From: Atrichornis clamosus
Lineage: Eukaryota; Chordata; Aves; Passeriformes; Menuridae
DNA: 64,000 bases
Assembly: GCA_013400975.1 (NCBI GenBank)
Contig: WBMZ01006400.1
Location: 795,801-859,800, forward strand
Reading direction: 5' to 3'
In this document: positions 1-11,757 of the stretch, one piece after another
Layout of the letters: the number at the start of each line of letters is the position of its first letter
Position numbering within the stretch: position 1 is the stretch's first letter
Notes under the pieces: model-generated
What the model was told of the DNA's origin: nothing
Seen by the model: only the letters and a program-made list of their open reading frames with translations
Database searches by the model: none
Made by a program: the position numbers and the translations under genes

Positions 1-3000
1 AAAAATGGTCTTTACAAAAGAAAATAACCACGAATGGGTACAAAAGTAAGTAATTGTTTGCTACTGCAAAAAAAAAAAAACATGCTTCCAGCACATCAGC
101 TTCTCAGCAGGAGTTGTCATGCATATGCTAATCCTGGAGTAAACTGAAAGTAATTCAAAGCAATGAAGCAGTAATTTACCCCATGTTTACTGTAATGCAG
201 CTGATACAGCCGTGCTTTCCCTGCCATTGCCTGCTCAAAACCCCACATCTCATCTTTCCATCTCTCTCAGCTGTAAAAAAGGTGAACCAAGTGTTACTGT
301 AATAGATAAAATTTACCAAACACCTCAATCTGGAACTCCCATTTTGAGGCTGACACTTGTGTTTCCCAAGCAAATGACTGGAATGAGGTGTAATCTGTCC
401 ATTTGGCCAAACACACACCCCTGAGCTACAGAGGCAACTGGAGAACTTCCTCCAAACACCAGCCTTCCCTCTGAGGAGGTGGAATCCCTACCTCAGCCTG
501 CTGCTACAAAGCAAAGGTAACTTGTCATCAAACCTGGTAATAACAGTGCTGTGAGCAGCCACCCAAAACACAGAGGTCAGATTTAAACTGAGATTAAACC
601 AGCAAAGCTCCCCCAGTCAGAAAATACAGTGATTTACAAGCAGCTGAGGACCCAACCTCTGCACCCAGCAAACTTTGCATCATGTTGCACAGGCAAACGT
701 CCCAGCACACACAGGCGAAGCTGCCCAGTACTGAAGAGAACTGACAAAAATCAGGAGTTATCTCTTAGTGTAATCAGATCTTAACGCTCAGCACCTACCA
801 GATTTTGTTTCTAGTACATTTGACACGCTAGAGAAATAATGAATAGTAATTAGAATTAATCATTGCAAGTTCCACTGCAATTAACAGCAGTGGTTAGCAT
901 GCCAAATATTTATGAATACAGAAGGGATTAGCCCAAAGATTTAACTAACCCACTGTCCCGTTTCCAACAACAGTCAGAAGCAAATGCCTAGAAATACATT
1001 CACAAGGGCAAGCAATGCTTTCCCTGAATATTCTCCCAACATCCAGTGGCTCACAGCTCAGAAATTTCCTGAGCCAAATACTCCTGCCAGGGCTGCACAT
1101 CTGAGCAGCTGGCACCCAGCAGCACCCACAAATTCCTTTTGCTCTGCAGAACATCACTGCCTGTGCCTCAAAGGCCAAACCCCGGAGGGTACAGGCAAGT
1201 TCTGCAGGTAGCACTGTTCTTCACTTATTTCAGATACAACTCTCTTAGCTCAGTGCATCACAGGGCTGGAGCACTCCTTTAGCCAAGTGCTGAGTGTTAA
1301 GTTGCTGAAAAAGGGCTCACAGGGGAGACAACAGCAGGTAATAAATATACGATACTCTAATTATTTTCCATAGCTTTAAAAATTACTGTCACTGCAGCAC
1401 TTGGCCATGATAACCAAAGGATGCAATCAGGAGAAGGTTTGTAGATAAGCATTAGATTTCATTAAACCAACCAGTAGAGATTTAAAATGAGGATAAGACA
1501 AGCTTATCAGGACACAAGTCCTCCTCCCAGTTCTATGAGCTATTCTATTAAACTGCATCCTCTCTCCACAGAGACCTTCCTTGACTGAGCAGTGCTCAGT
1601 GCCGGAACAGCAGGGAGCAGGTTGGTTTAGTGCCTCTTGGAAAGGCCCTGCTCCCCACCCTGCAGCAGCCACGGAAAGGATGGGCCTCACATGCCAAGCT
1701 AGAACTGGGAATGAAAGTTCATTTACGAGCAATGGGAAAAACATTCCCTTGGCTGGAAGAGGAAGGGTCAAGTTACAGTGCAATCTATTAAATGAGTCTG
1801 TGTCTTACCACACTTCAGAAAATAGAGTGGAAATAGTGGAGTGATGAAGGGAGGTGGAGTCCGCAGCAAAATGAGCATTGAGCACCAGTCCTCTGTAGGG
1901 AGATGGGTAAAAAAACCAAGGGGATATGGCTGAACTCACGTCTCTCACACCTACAATAGACACTTTTATTCTGTGCTTCACATTCCTGATAGCACAGACA
2001 GAGCCATGCACAGGGGGTCAAACTGCAGGGTGCTCAAGTCAAGGAAGAGTCATTCAGTAACTTCAGAGAGATTTTGGTGTAAGCTCTAAAAGCCCTTTCA
2101 GCTTAGCTGGGCAGTAGCTGTTTGCAAATCAGCTGTTGTACCTGAAGAATGAAGTCTAGTGTGAAATTTTAAATAAAATACATAATGGTTTCCAGACATA
2201 TGTTACAGCAAGGAAACCCCTGGAGATGAAGGAAAGCATTGTTTTGTGTTTTGGGCTTTTTGTTTTGTTTTGAAACAAGTTTACAATAACACCACTCCAA
2301 AACAAGCTGCCATATATGAAGTGGCAGACTCAGTATCACATTTTCAATAAAACACCGATTTGTTTCTCATTGTGCCTTCAAAATTATAAGCTTCTTGATT
2401 ACAAACCCCTTTCTCGGAAGACCTCTGATGAAGAGGCATGGTGCTGGCAGGCAGGATTGTTATCAGCATCATATGATCCTCAGCAATATATCCACGCTGC
2501 AAATGAATTTGCATACCAGAGATATTTGCAGACAAACACAGCAGAAACTGCTCTTTATTCCTGAGCTGCAACACGGTTCAAAACCATCCCTCTATCCATT
2601 TACCATCCCTCTGTCTACTTACTGGTCCATCTTCGATATGAACAACTGGGGGAAAGTTTGAGGTAAAAACTTTGCAAAGATGAATTTCAGTCAGAACCAA
2701 TATTCACTCTGAGATTTTTCTGCAGTCCATTCCATCTACTCCCCAGCTCTCCACAATAAATCACTTGGGTTCCCCATATACTGCACCACATCAGATCTCA
2801 ACAGCATAGATCAGAATACACAGCTGTGTTTATGCGAAAGAGAAACTAATAAATGAAAAATTATGAGTGGAAATTGAATCTGCTAGACGAATGCTCAGCA
2901 ATAGATTAACATATGCTGCATTTGCAAAAAAAAATAATACTTTAACTCTAGCTTATATTAAATATTGAGATGGCTGAGTTTTCCTCAATATTCTGCATGT

Positions 3001-6000
3001 CTTGATATATTGTAAGTGAGCATATTTCATTAGTTGCATATATCCATATCTCTCTAATAACTTTCAAACTCCTGGACTCCTGTCATTTGGACTTATATTT
3101 GAAGAGACACTTGAGACCTATAAAAGAAGGGAAAAAAACCCGAAAACCAATACCAAAAGCAATGTGCTTTCACTGCTTTTGTAAGTGGAAACTTTCTTTT
3201 GAGCTGTATAATTGAAAAGCAATGCAGTAGCACAAAATATTACATGAGATGAGGAACATTTCAGTGACAGCTTCGCAGCCCACAAACCAAAACATAATGC
3301 ATTGTTTATCACAGATAATTGCAGGCTTTCCAGCCCATTTTAATCTTTTTGTTAGCTTTTAAACAAACTATCTGTCCCAATTTTAGAGACAGGAAATAAG
3401 AAAAAACATTTGCATTCTCTTCTGAAGAGTATTCATTATCCAGGGTAACAGAGAGAATAAACTGGATCTTCTGCAGAATAAACTACACAGCTCATGGTAG
3501 CTACCCTGTGCAAGATAAGATACAAGCCAGTGAAGCATCACAACACATTTTCTTTATTTAATTTTTAGGAAGCTGTAACTAAGCTGTAAGCTTCTCTGTT
3601 TCTATTCCTTTACTTTGAATTCATTTTCTGCTTTATTTTAATATTTTCTAAATTAAAAAAAAAATCCCACCAAAGTCAAACCTTTTTCATGCAGATGAGG
3701 ATGCCAGGAGGTAATTCAGTTGCAGATTTATCCCTTAGAACAGGAACACATTTAAAAAGTCATATCTCCATTTTTAATCATTTTTACAGTCTAAGTGGGA
3801 GCATTTTCTGGTGAGATATTTTTCCTCCTGCCTGGACTGCTCTGAAGAGCAACCACAGTCTATGTAACATCTGAAGTTCTGAAAAATCCATGAGAAGGTA
3901 AAAAATGTAATTCTGACACCAGTCTGAAAGCCTAATCCATCTAAAACCATTCAAGGGGAGAAAAAAACAAAACAACTTAGAGGTCAATAGCCAAAGAGCA
4001 CTTTAGCTGCACCCCTGGGTTACCAATTTGATGGCCATTACTGTTGATGACTATTCTTATTTTCCTTACACATCTATCCACAGCCTGAGTATTTGCATGT
4101 ATGACTGACACAACTCACCTGCTGGAAGTCAGCAAGATTATTAATGTTCACCCACTACTGCTGAACTAAAGCTCACTGCCCACCAGTGTTGGACATCAGC
4201 TTCTCTCGTCGGGTGACCCAGTTTGAACTTCACACACATATTTAACAAAAACTCAGCTTCCCTCCAACGAGATTCCACTGTGCTGGGTTAGTCATATCCT
4301 GAAAAGACAAGGGCCAACTCACACAGAAAAGCTTGTGCAAAGTCAGCTCAGTTTGCTGACACCACCCGGGTGCTGTTCGTACCAGGCGCCTCCTGTAACA
4401 AGATTTGCAATGCATTTTTTAGAAGAACACTTGGTTAAATTAGTATCTGCAAACTACAGTGCCACACATGCATAATGCAGTGTGGCAGCTCTGAAGACTT
4501 AGTAAGGCTGTAGAGAGAAGCAGTCATGGAGAAAAATAAAAAATACAGGTTTTCAAAATACAAACTTTATGTCTCAAGACACCTGTTACTTGCTCACAGA
4601 ATGAATGGAAAACTACCAGAAACAAGACTAGGCATTCTCATTAGGCTGTTCTTAATTTACTGCTCTGTTTTGCACTGTCAGCAAACCAGGCCACTCTGGC
4701 TGTGCCAAGGCTGTTGCTGTCCCAGATTCAGTCAGTGGGAGAAAGCCAAGCAGACAGCCAAACCTGGATCCAATCTCAGCTTGGGCAAGGTGTAGGGATG
4801 TTTGAAGGACAGCTCAGAAGGTGATAAAGGACGTTAAGTGGCTCAGTCACTGCTGTGACACTAAGTAGGACAGTGCAGGGTCTAAAGAAGTAAATTGCAA
4901 TGCAGTCTTGGTCTCTAAAGAAATTGCAGAAGTAGGAGGCTAAAACTCAAACCCTTGTGCTTCAAAGGCAGGAAACTCCTGCTGCTGAAATGAAGAAAGG
5001 ACAGTTCTGCAGTTCTTAGTAATACCTGATCCAGTAAATTTTTCAAAAGACAGAAAAGCACAGAAAAGAGCAATGCAGGAACACAACAGGGTTTGAGATC
5101 ATAGATGTATAGAATTCAATATTAATCAAGTTAAGGTAGAGCTTGTTATTAGAGACTATTGCTTTCAAGTCGCTTCTGTTGGTGTATTTATTACTTTGGG
5201 TGTTTTTAAACATTTTCTGTACCAGAAAAGAAAAAAACAAAGGAGGGAAATTGTTTTTAGATTTCTGAATTATGCTCTGTCTTACTTCACTGCTTCCACT
5301 GAGCTCCAGAGTGAAGCTGTCTGTTGAAAATGACAGGTATGCCTTTAGGCAACCAAGACCAATAATAAAGCACAAGCAAGGATTCTGCATTTGTAGCCAA
5401 TAATGATGTACTTCTGACTTGCATCCTCCTGCCCAGAAGCCCGGGAACAGCCCTGCCACCAGTAGCACCACAAGACAGAGCAGCACTCTCCACACCCCTT
5501 TCCCTAGGGCTCCCTCTTTGCATCAGGCACAGGTGAATATTGCCCCCTCACACCAACCCTCTCATCCTGTTGACAATTCCCAAAAGAGGAACCTTTGGCT
5601 TATCAACTAGTCATTTGTACAGCTGAAATAGCAATAAGCCAATACCAGGGTCATAAACAACCGTTCCAAGTTCTTTTTCGTGATAAATTGTTTGCAAACA
5701 TTTCTACTAGCTCTAGCAGTATGAGGTTCAAGTCATGGGTGTGCAGAGCAATTCCCACTGCAGCTGGATAAACCCTCCCTCCCCAATCTGTTACAGCTGT
5801 AACAAGATATACGTGGAAAAATCGTGTTGATCAAGGTGGAATAATATTTAGAGCAGAATGTCAGGCTCAGCCACAAATAGATTTGCTTGTGGAAGCAGCT
5901 GCTACATCCATTAGAATCTTCTAATAAACTGTTATGAAGATTGACACCTTGGAAGTAATTAAGTATTAAGTATTTTTAGGTAATTACTGCAGCAATAACA

Positions 6001-7934
6001 TAAGACGTGCTCATTTTTAGAATGAGGAATTATCTGTAGCTCCCATTGCTGTGCTCCTTTTAGTATTCCTAATAGTTTGACACCAATGATTATTTTGTAT
6101 TACTTCAGCTTTCCAACTTTCCAAACAAACTAATAAGAGTAAAAGAAACTGTTTACAGTCCAGGGGAAATCCCACCAGTTTAACATGAGCTGGTTCTATG
6201 GGACTTCTAGGGAAAGGAGCACACAAGGCACGAAGCCAGTGCACTGATGAATAGCAAGAAATCCACAGGAAAAGCAAATACTTTAAAGATCCTATGTAGA
6301 AGGACAGGAAAAATAAGTAGCCATGAGAAAATGATTTCTCATTAACAGGCATGCTCCCACATCTGTTAGGATACTCACACAGTGACTTTGATGAGGAAGG
6401 CATGTTTTCATACAATTAGTGTTAATAGCTCTTGGACCACCATCCAAATCAAGTTGCCCATCTTCTCCCTTCCACTGACACCTCAGCTGGGAGCTCAGAC
6501 TTCTTCCCCAAGCCTCCTGAAGGGCACAAAGTTCATTCTGGATGTCCAATCACCAGGCTGTACTTGCCAAGTGAGCCATCAGAAACTACGCTGGACCCAC
6601 ACTTACACAGGCAGAAGTCAGCAGCAATCTCATTTTGAGCCACGTCATTACAACAGCACACAGAGCCAGGCTCGGGCTCGTGTGCTTCTAAGCAGCATTT
6701 TATCTGCTAGTTGCAAAAAATAAAAACCCTAAATTCACATAGGTACTTGTTATTTTTGCTATGAACTGCCATTAAACCACAACAGGTTTTTTCTGTGAGG
6801 TAGTTGCAATAGGATCACAACATATAGAAGGGTTTTTTCAGTGTAGGAAAGCTTACCTGTGTTCCCCCTGCAGAGGAAGTGTGCCTATCCTGAAGCTAAT
6901 TTTAAGAGCAGAGTGACCAGGCCAGATTTCAGTGCTGTCCCACTCCTGCACAGTGTCACAACTCCAGAATTCAGTGCCCAGAATTCAGCAGTGTCCTGCA
7001 CCACCCAGTGCCAGAGGGCTGGGCATGCTGCCCTCCGGCCCCTGACAGGATGAGAGCAGCTGCACCCAAAGAAACTGCTCTGCCATCCTATAAGAAATTT
7101 TGAGAATTAAAAAGTAAATAAAAATAAATACACACCAATTAGACAAGAAGTCCAAAGTCTAAAAAATGCTACTGAATGAAAAAAAAAGTTGAAAACAAAA
7201 CGGTCTTCTTAACAAAAATTGCTTCAGTAGTTTGAAACTTCCTAAGATTGGCTTTGGCCTTTTTACTTTCAGTAAATCTGGAGGTTTGTTTTGTATTATA
7301 ACTTAAATGTCAAGTTATAAATGCACTTTGAACTGAAAATTCATTTTTAAAAAACCTTTTCAAAATGGGACATTCACTGAAACTAACCATTTTCCCATAA
7401 ACAGGCTTGGCTTTGACAGAAAAATGTCAACATAAAACATTCCCATCAGCTCATTCTGAACTGTGTGGCCCCTAATGAGAACATATTCCTAATCTGGCCT
7501 TCTGAAAATATCTCTGTAGTGCCCCACCACCCAGGCACTCCCAGACAGCCTCTTTCCCCAGCGTGTTCAGTTCTTTGGTGTTGCTCCATCAGGATTTTTA
7601 GCTGCTGCCTCACTCTAGCCTCCCAGGAGAGCTGCTCCTCAGGAAAGCTCAGACTCCTTCTCTGCAAAGACGGGAATATTTGTGCTTGGGATGGATAGAT
7701 AGAGTTAGAGTAATTTCCACTTTGTCTTCATTTGCTCCATCATGGCAAGGACAGAAATATCTGGCCCATACACAGCCTCTGCCCAACTCCATTAACATTT
7801 GGTTAAAAGAGCCACCAAAGGAGAGATTAACAGCTCCTCATTTATTTTAAAGTGTTTCCTGGTTTGCTTTTGTAATGCACCATCTGTGCTTCCACCAAGA
7901 TGTGTTAATGAAACCTGGCTCTTGGTTCTTTTAG
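1..7934. other. Intergenic DNA, no gene seen
   Basis: AT-rich, unique-looking sequence with only short chance open frames. A 150-codon minus-strand frame at 5043-5495 has low-complexity composition and no recognisable domain. No CR1, LTR, tRNA or rRNA features were recognised. A poly(A) run lies near 69-80. Confidence 0.6.
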
Positions 7935-8000
7935 GGCACAAAGGTGATTTTAAATGCACCAGTAGCCAGGAACCTGAACCCAGAAGTTGCAGCTGTGGCG
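7935..8000 (+). other. Exon-like 66-bp segment with good splice signals, function unknown
   Basis: It is bounded by a pyrimidine-rich acceptor (tggttcttttag) and a strong donor (GCG|gtgagt). The length is a multiple of three and all three frames are open. One frame reads GTKVILNAPVARNLNPEVAA and VA, which I do not recognise. No partner exon was found nearby. It could be an exon of a non-coding RNA or a chance match. Confidence 0.25.
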
Positions 8001-10969
8001 GTGAGTAGTGTGTGGTAACGGCGTATCCGACTGACACCTCTCCACCTGGAAAAGCTCATCACCACAGCTGCCAGGAGCCGTCTGAAGAAGGTTGTGCAAA
8101 ACCCACCAGCAACATCCAGCCTCTTTTGCAATTCAGATGTAACGAGGCCAAGGAGATTTTAGCATCCATAGATTTCAAGTAATGGTCGGATTCACAGCTG
8201 GAATTGAGACACACTCTCACAGATGGTTCTTATGTTTGCTTTTGTTGTGGTTTAAACAGTAGACTTTGGGATAACTGTGTCTTCAGGATCCCAGGGCTCT
8301 AATAAAGTTGCATTTCCCATCAGCTCTATTTTTATTTGCATTGCTACAGGAGGTACCTTGGCATCTGCAAGACAAGACAGAAAGGCTTACAAAGTGGATC
8401 AAAGTGTAGGATTAGGGCACAAGTTGACTTTTCAGATAAGTATACAAAACCTACAACTAAACTGTGCTTTGAGGATGAATTCTAAATTTTATTAATTCTG
8501 TTTGGTGCTCTCTGACAGTGTGTACTCTAGACAGAAACCCAAGATTTTTATCCTGTTTAAGCAAGCAGCAAAGGTAGTTAAATTCCAGACAAATTCTCTC
8601 AGACCAGAGTCTTGAAAGCACATTTCCACAGCAGATAACCCAGATTATGCTAACAAAGCAATAGATTAACTTTTCCCTCAAATGGTAATGCTGTTAAAAA
8701 TACAAAGCCAAATGACACTGTCTTGGCTCAAAAAAGCCCAACAGTGTTGTGCAAAGATTATTCTTATTAAATAGTAATATCTCCATCTGCTCAGAAATTA
8801 CTTTCTTCTGGGGGAGACAGAGAAGGAAGGAAAGGAGGAGGAGGAGGAAGAGAGAGTGGGACAGAGAATTTAACATCTGCTTTTAAAGACATCATTCTAT
8901 TCGGTAAAAGCTACATAGCTGTGTTTCTAAAGAAAGGAAAATCTCAACCTAATGTCAGCAGTCTGCCTTTTCCTGAGGAGCAACACCAGGAATTTCAACA
9001 CCTTTTACCCACAAGGTGAAGTGGTATCAGTTATCATGGGAGAAAATAAATCATGTTTCATGTCCAGACAAAAAACTAAGTAAAATCTGAAGAAGCAAAA
9101 GTAAACCCTGAAAACACAAAATTTTATTCCACATTAAATATGAAACAAACCTACTAAAAACAGGGAAGTTAAAAAAAAAAAAAGCTTGAATTATGCCTGA
9201 AGAGGCCTTGGCCATATGTGGTGTTGTATTCAGAAATTTCTTTCCAGGCTGCTATGCCACTGTTCCATTTGTTAAATTATTTTATGTTAGTGGGAATGAT
9301 TAGGTTTCTTGTGCAGTTATTGGAACCTGAAAGGCACCTTTATTTACCTCATTTATCATATACAGCAGCATTCAGCTGAAGTGTAGAGGTAAACAATTTT
9401 AAATAGCAATATTCTTGCTAGAATGCAGTCATCTTGACCACAGGAGCTTTGAAAAAATGCAGATTTAAACTGTTCACATTACTGTTTTATCTGCATTTCA
9501 GTCTGAATTACTAACTTATCGCCAAGCTCAGCAATAAAGAAACATGGAGGGAAGATATTAAATATTTATGCCTACAGTACCTTACAAGTTTTCATCGAAA
9601 TATTAATTGTAAAATAGAAGCACAACTGTTCCAGCTACCAGGAGTGGTAAAGGCAATACTTGAAGCCAACCAACAGTGCCACTGCCAATTTACTTTGGAG
9701 TGCCAAAAGAATGGTTAGCTCAATTTAAATTTGTCAAAGGAAATACTTTGAAAATATATATTACAAATTTTTGTCAGTCACTCTGCAATCAGCACCTGAC
9801 AGAACAGTTAAATCATTTGCATGTTACAGGATAAACATGAACTAGGGACATACCTCCCTACCCTGACCCCCCAGTTCATGCTGAATTACTGTCGCAGGAT
9901 TCCCTGCAGCTTTGCACACACACGCCAGGACTGACACGTTAGTCCAACACTCCAGAGCCTGGCCTGGCCGCAGCAAAGCAGGAGCCACTTCACACCAGTC
10001 ACACCAGGGACAGCAACCTTTCCCCACGCCATTTTCTTAAAGGTGGCCTGTTCAATCAGAGAATGCCTTTTGCAGTAAGACACAATTATTTTTTCTAAGA
10101 AATAAAAGCTTAGTGCAATCTGAAAGAAATAAAAGCTGGTCTTTGCTGAAAGAGCTTATTATAAAAGGCAACCTGTGTGGGTGAGGAGGGGAGAAATGCC
10201 AGCTAAAATGGGCTGAAGAGAAAAATCAAAGAGTAGTTGGGATAAATGAAGAGCAACCTTTACTTCGCAGAGATTAAATTATTAATTATCCCGAAGAAAG
10301 CCCTGTGTTTACCTCACATACATTCAGTGCCTTCACAACGGCCACCATCGGTGCTGCATTCCAACAGCACAGCACACACTGAGCTGGAGCTCAGCTTATT
10401 GCATTACAGCACATTTTAAATACTGCTGCTCCTCAAAGGCAATGATATGGGGTCAAGAACATAATACCCATTGCAGAGAAATCTAATTCCAAAGCTGGGA
10501 AAGTCTCTTCCCACCCCAAAATGGCTTTAGGTATTGAAATGAATCCCATATTACAGCTAAGCTTTGGTCAAAGTAGAAATTCTAACAGATTTATTACTAC
10601 CTTATCAAGTGACTTCATGGTTTAAAAAAATACATATATTCTTCTAAAATCCATTTATCTAGACAGAATTTAATACTTACATGAAGTATGCTCATTTAAT
10701 TGAAATGTGCTCCTAGCATGTTACTCTAGGGCTCTCTCCATCTGCAGCACCCTGCAAAGGCGTGCATCCTTTTATTCCTGCTGTCTATCTTCCACGTTCA
10801 GAGGGCCACTTAAAATCATGCTCAGGCACTTTCCTTTATGCCTGTGCATTCTCAGAAAATTGCTTTTTAACTTGGGTCAGCTTCAATTTTAACTTTATTT
10901 TTTAGAAATGTTTTTTAATCTGCAGCAGCTCAGCATTTATATACCTCATTTTACAGTGCTGCTCTGGAA
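8001..10969. other. Intergenic DNA, purine tract only
   Basis: Apart from the purine tract near 8.8 kb I see no gene, repeat family or structured RNA here. Confidence 0.6.
8819..8856 (+). repeat. Purine-only tract with GGA repeats
   Basis: 38 consecutive purines, including a run of GGA triplets at about 8834-8848. Such tracts can form triplex structures. Otherwise it is simple sequence. Confidence 0.8.
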
Positions 10970-11480
10970 GAAATGAAGGAAGTGGCCGAGGCCTCATCAC
11001 CCCAAAGCAGCGCACTGTGTTCATCAAATGTGCTGTGAGGCTCTGGGGCAGACAGGAAGAATAGGCTGTAATTTTGGCTCAGGCCCTCCCCAGGCTCCAG
11101 CACGAGTTGAAATCACTGCTCAGTGAGGCTGGGTGTCAGGACGTGCTCTCCAGCACGCGCGTGCCCACGGGCCCATCGGACCTCGCCTATCTCAGAGGGT
11201 TTCACTTCCAGACACTTGCTGATTAATGAAGAAAGCTAAAAGCCCTTCCAAGAGCTAAGGAGCCGGAGAAGGGTAAGCAGAAATCATCACTCAGCTAAAA
11301 GCTTTCAGTTGCATTAGTACACATCTGGAATAACTTGCTCAGTTCAGGTCACCTCCAAACGAGCGGTCAGGATGCCGTGGGAGCCCCGGGTGAGCCTGCA
11401 GTCCACGAGGCAGCTCTGCATGATCCCCCTCAAGCCACAGGCGAGGTGACACGGGGGCTCCAGGAGCACTCACAGACAGC
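10970..11480. other. Locally GC- and CpG-rich block beside the CR1 copy
   Basis: CpGs are frequent here compared with the neighbourhood. It includes the perfect palindrome GCACGCGCGTGC (11153-11164), which carries GCGTG (AHR/ARNT core) on both strands. No coding exon is supported. It could be a small CpG island of an unannotated transcript or part of an old repeat. Confidence 0.25.
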
Positions 11481-11524
11481 ACAGGGAGCAAAGAAGGGTC
11501 TGGCAGAAGGGAAGCCAAAAAGAG

Positions 11525-11757
11525 AGTAGTTTTAAAACAGATATTAGGAAGACATTTTTTACTGTGACGCAGGTGAGGCCCTGGCACAGGTTGCCCAGGG
11601 AAGCTGTGGATGCCCCATCCCTTAAAAAGCTCAAGGCCAGGTTGGACTGGGCTCTGAGCAGTCTGGTCTAGTGGAAGGTGTCCCTGCCCATGGCATGGGT
11701 GAGACTAGGGGGTCTTGAAGGTCCTTTCCAACCCAAACCATTCTATGATTCTGTGAC
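11525..11757 (+). mobile_element. CR1 LINE 3' fragment
   Basis: A 5'-truncated copy of the avian CR1 retroposon. It has the familiar 3' text: GGCACAGGTTGCCCAGGGA, AAGGCCAGGTTGGACTGGGC, GGTGTCCCTGCCCATGGCA and CTTTCCAACCCAAACCATTC. It ends in the short ATTCTATGATTCTGTGA-type repeats typical of CR1. It carries no intact coding frame. Confidence 0.93.

Noticed and set aside
5043..5495. 150-codon minus-strand open frame with a hydrophobic start
   Set aside because: The apparent signal-like start is followed by low-complexity residues with no family resemblance, and no splice or promoter context supports it.
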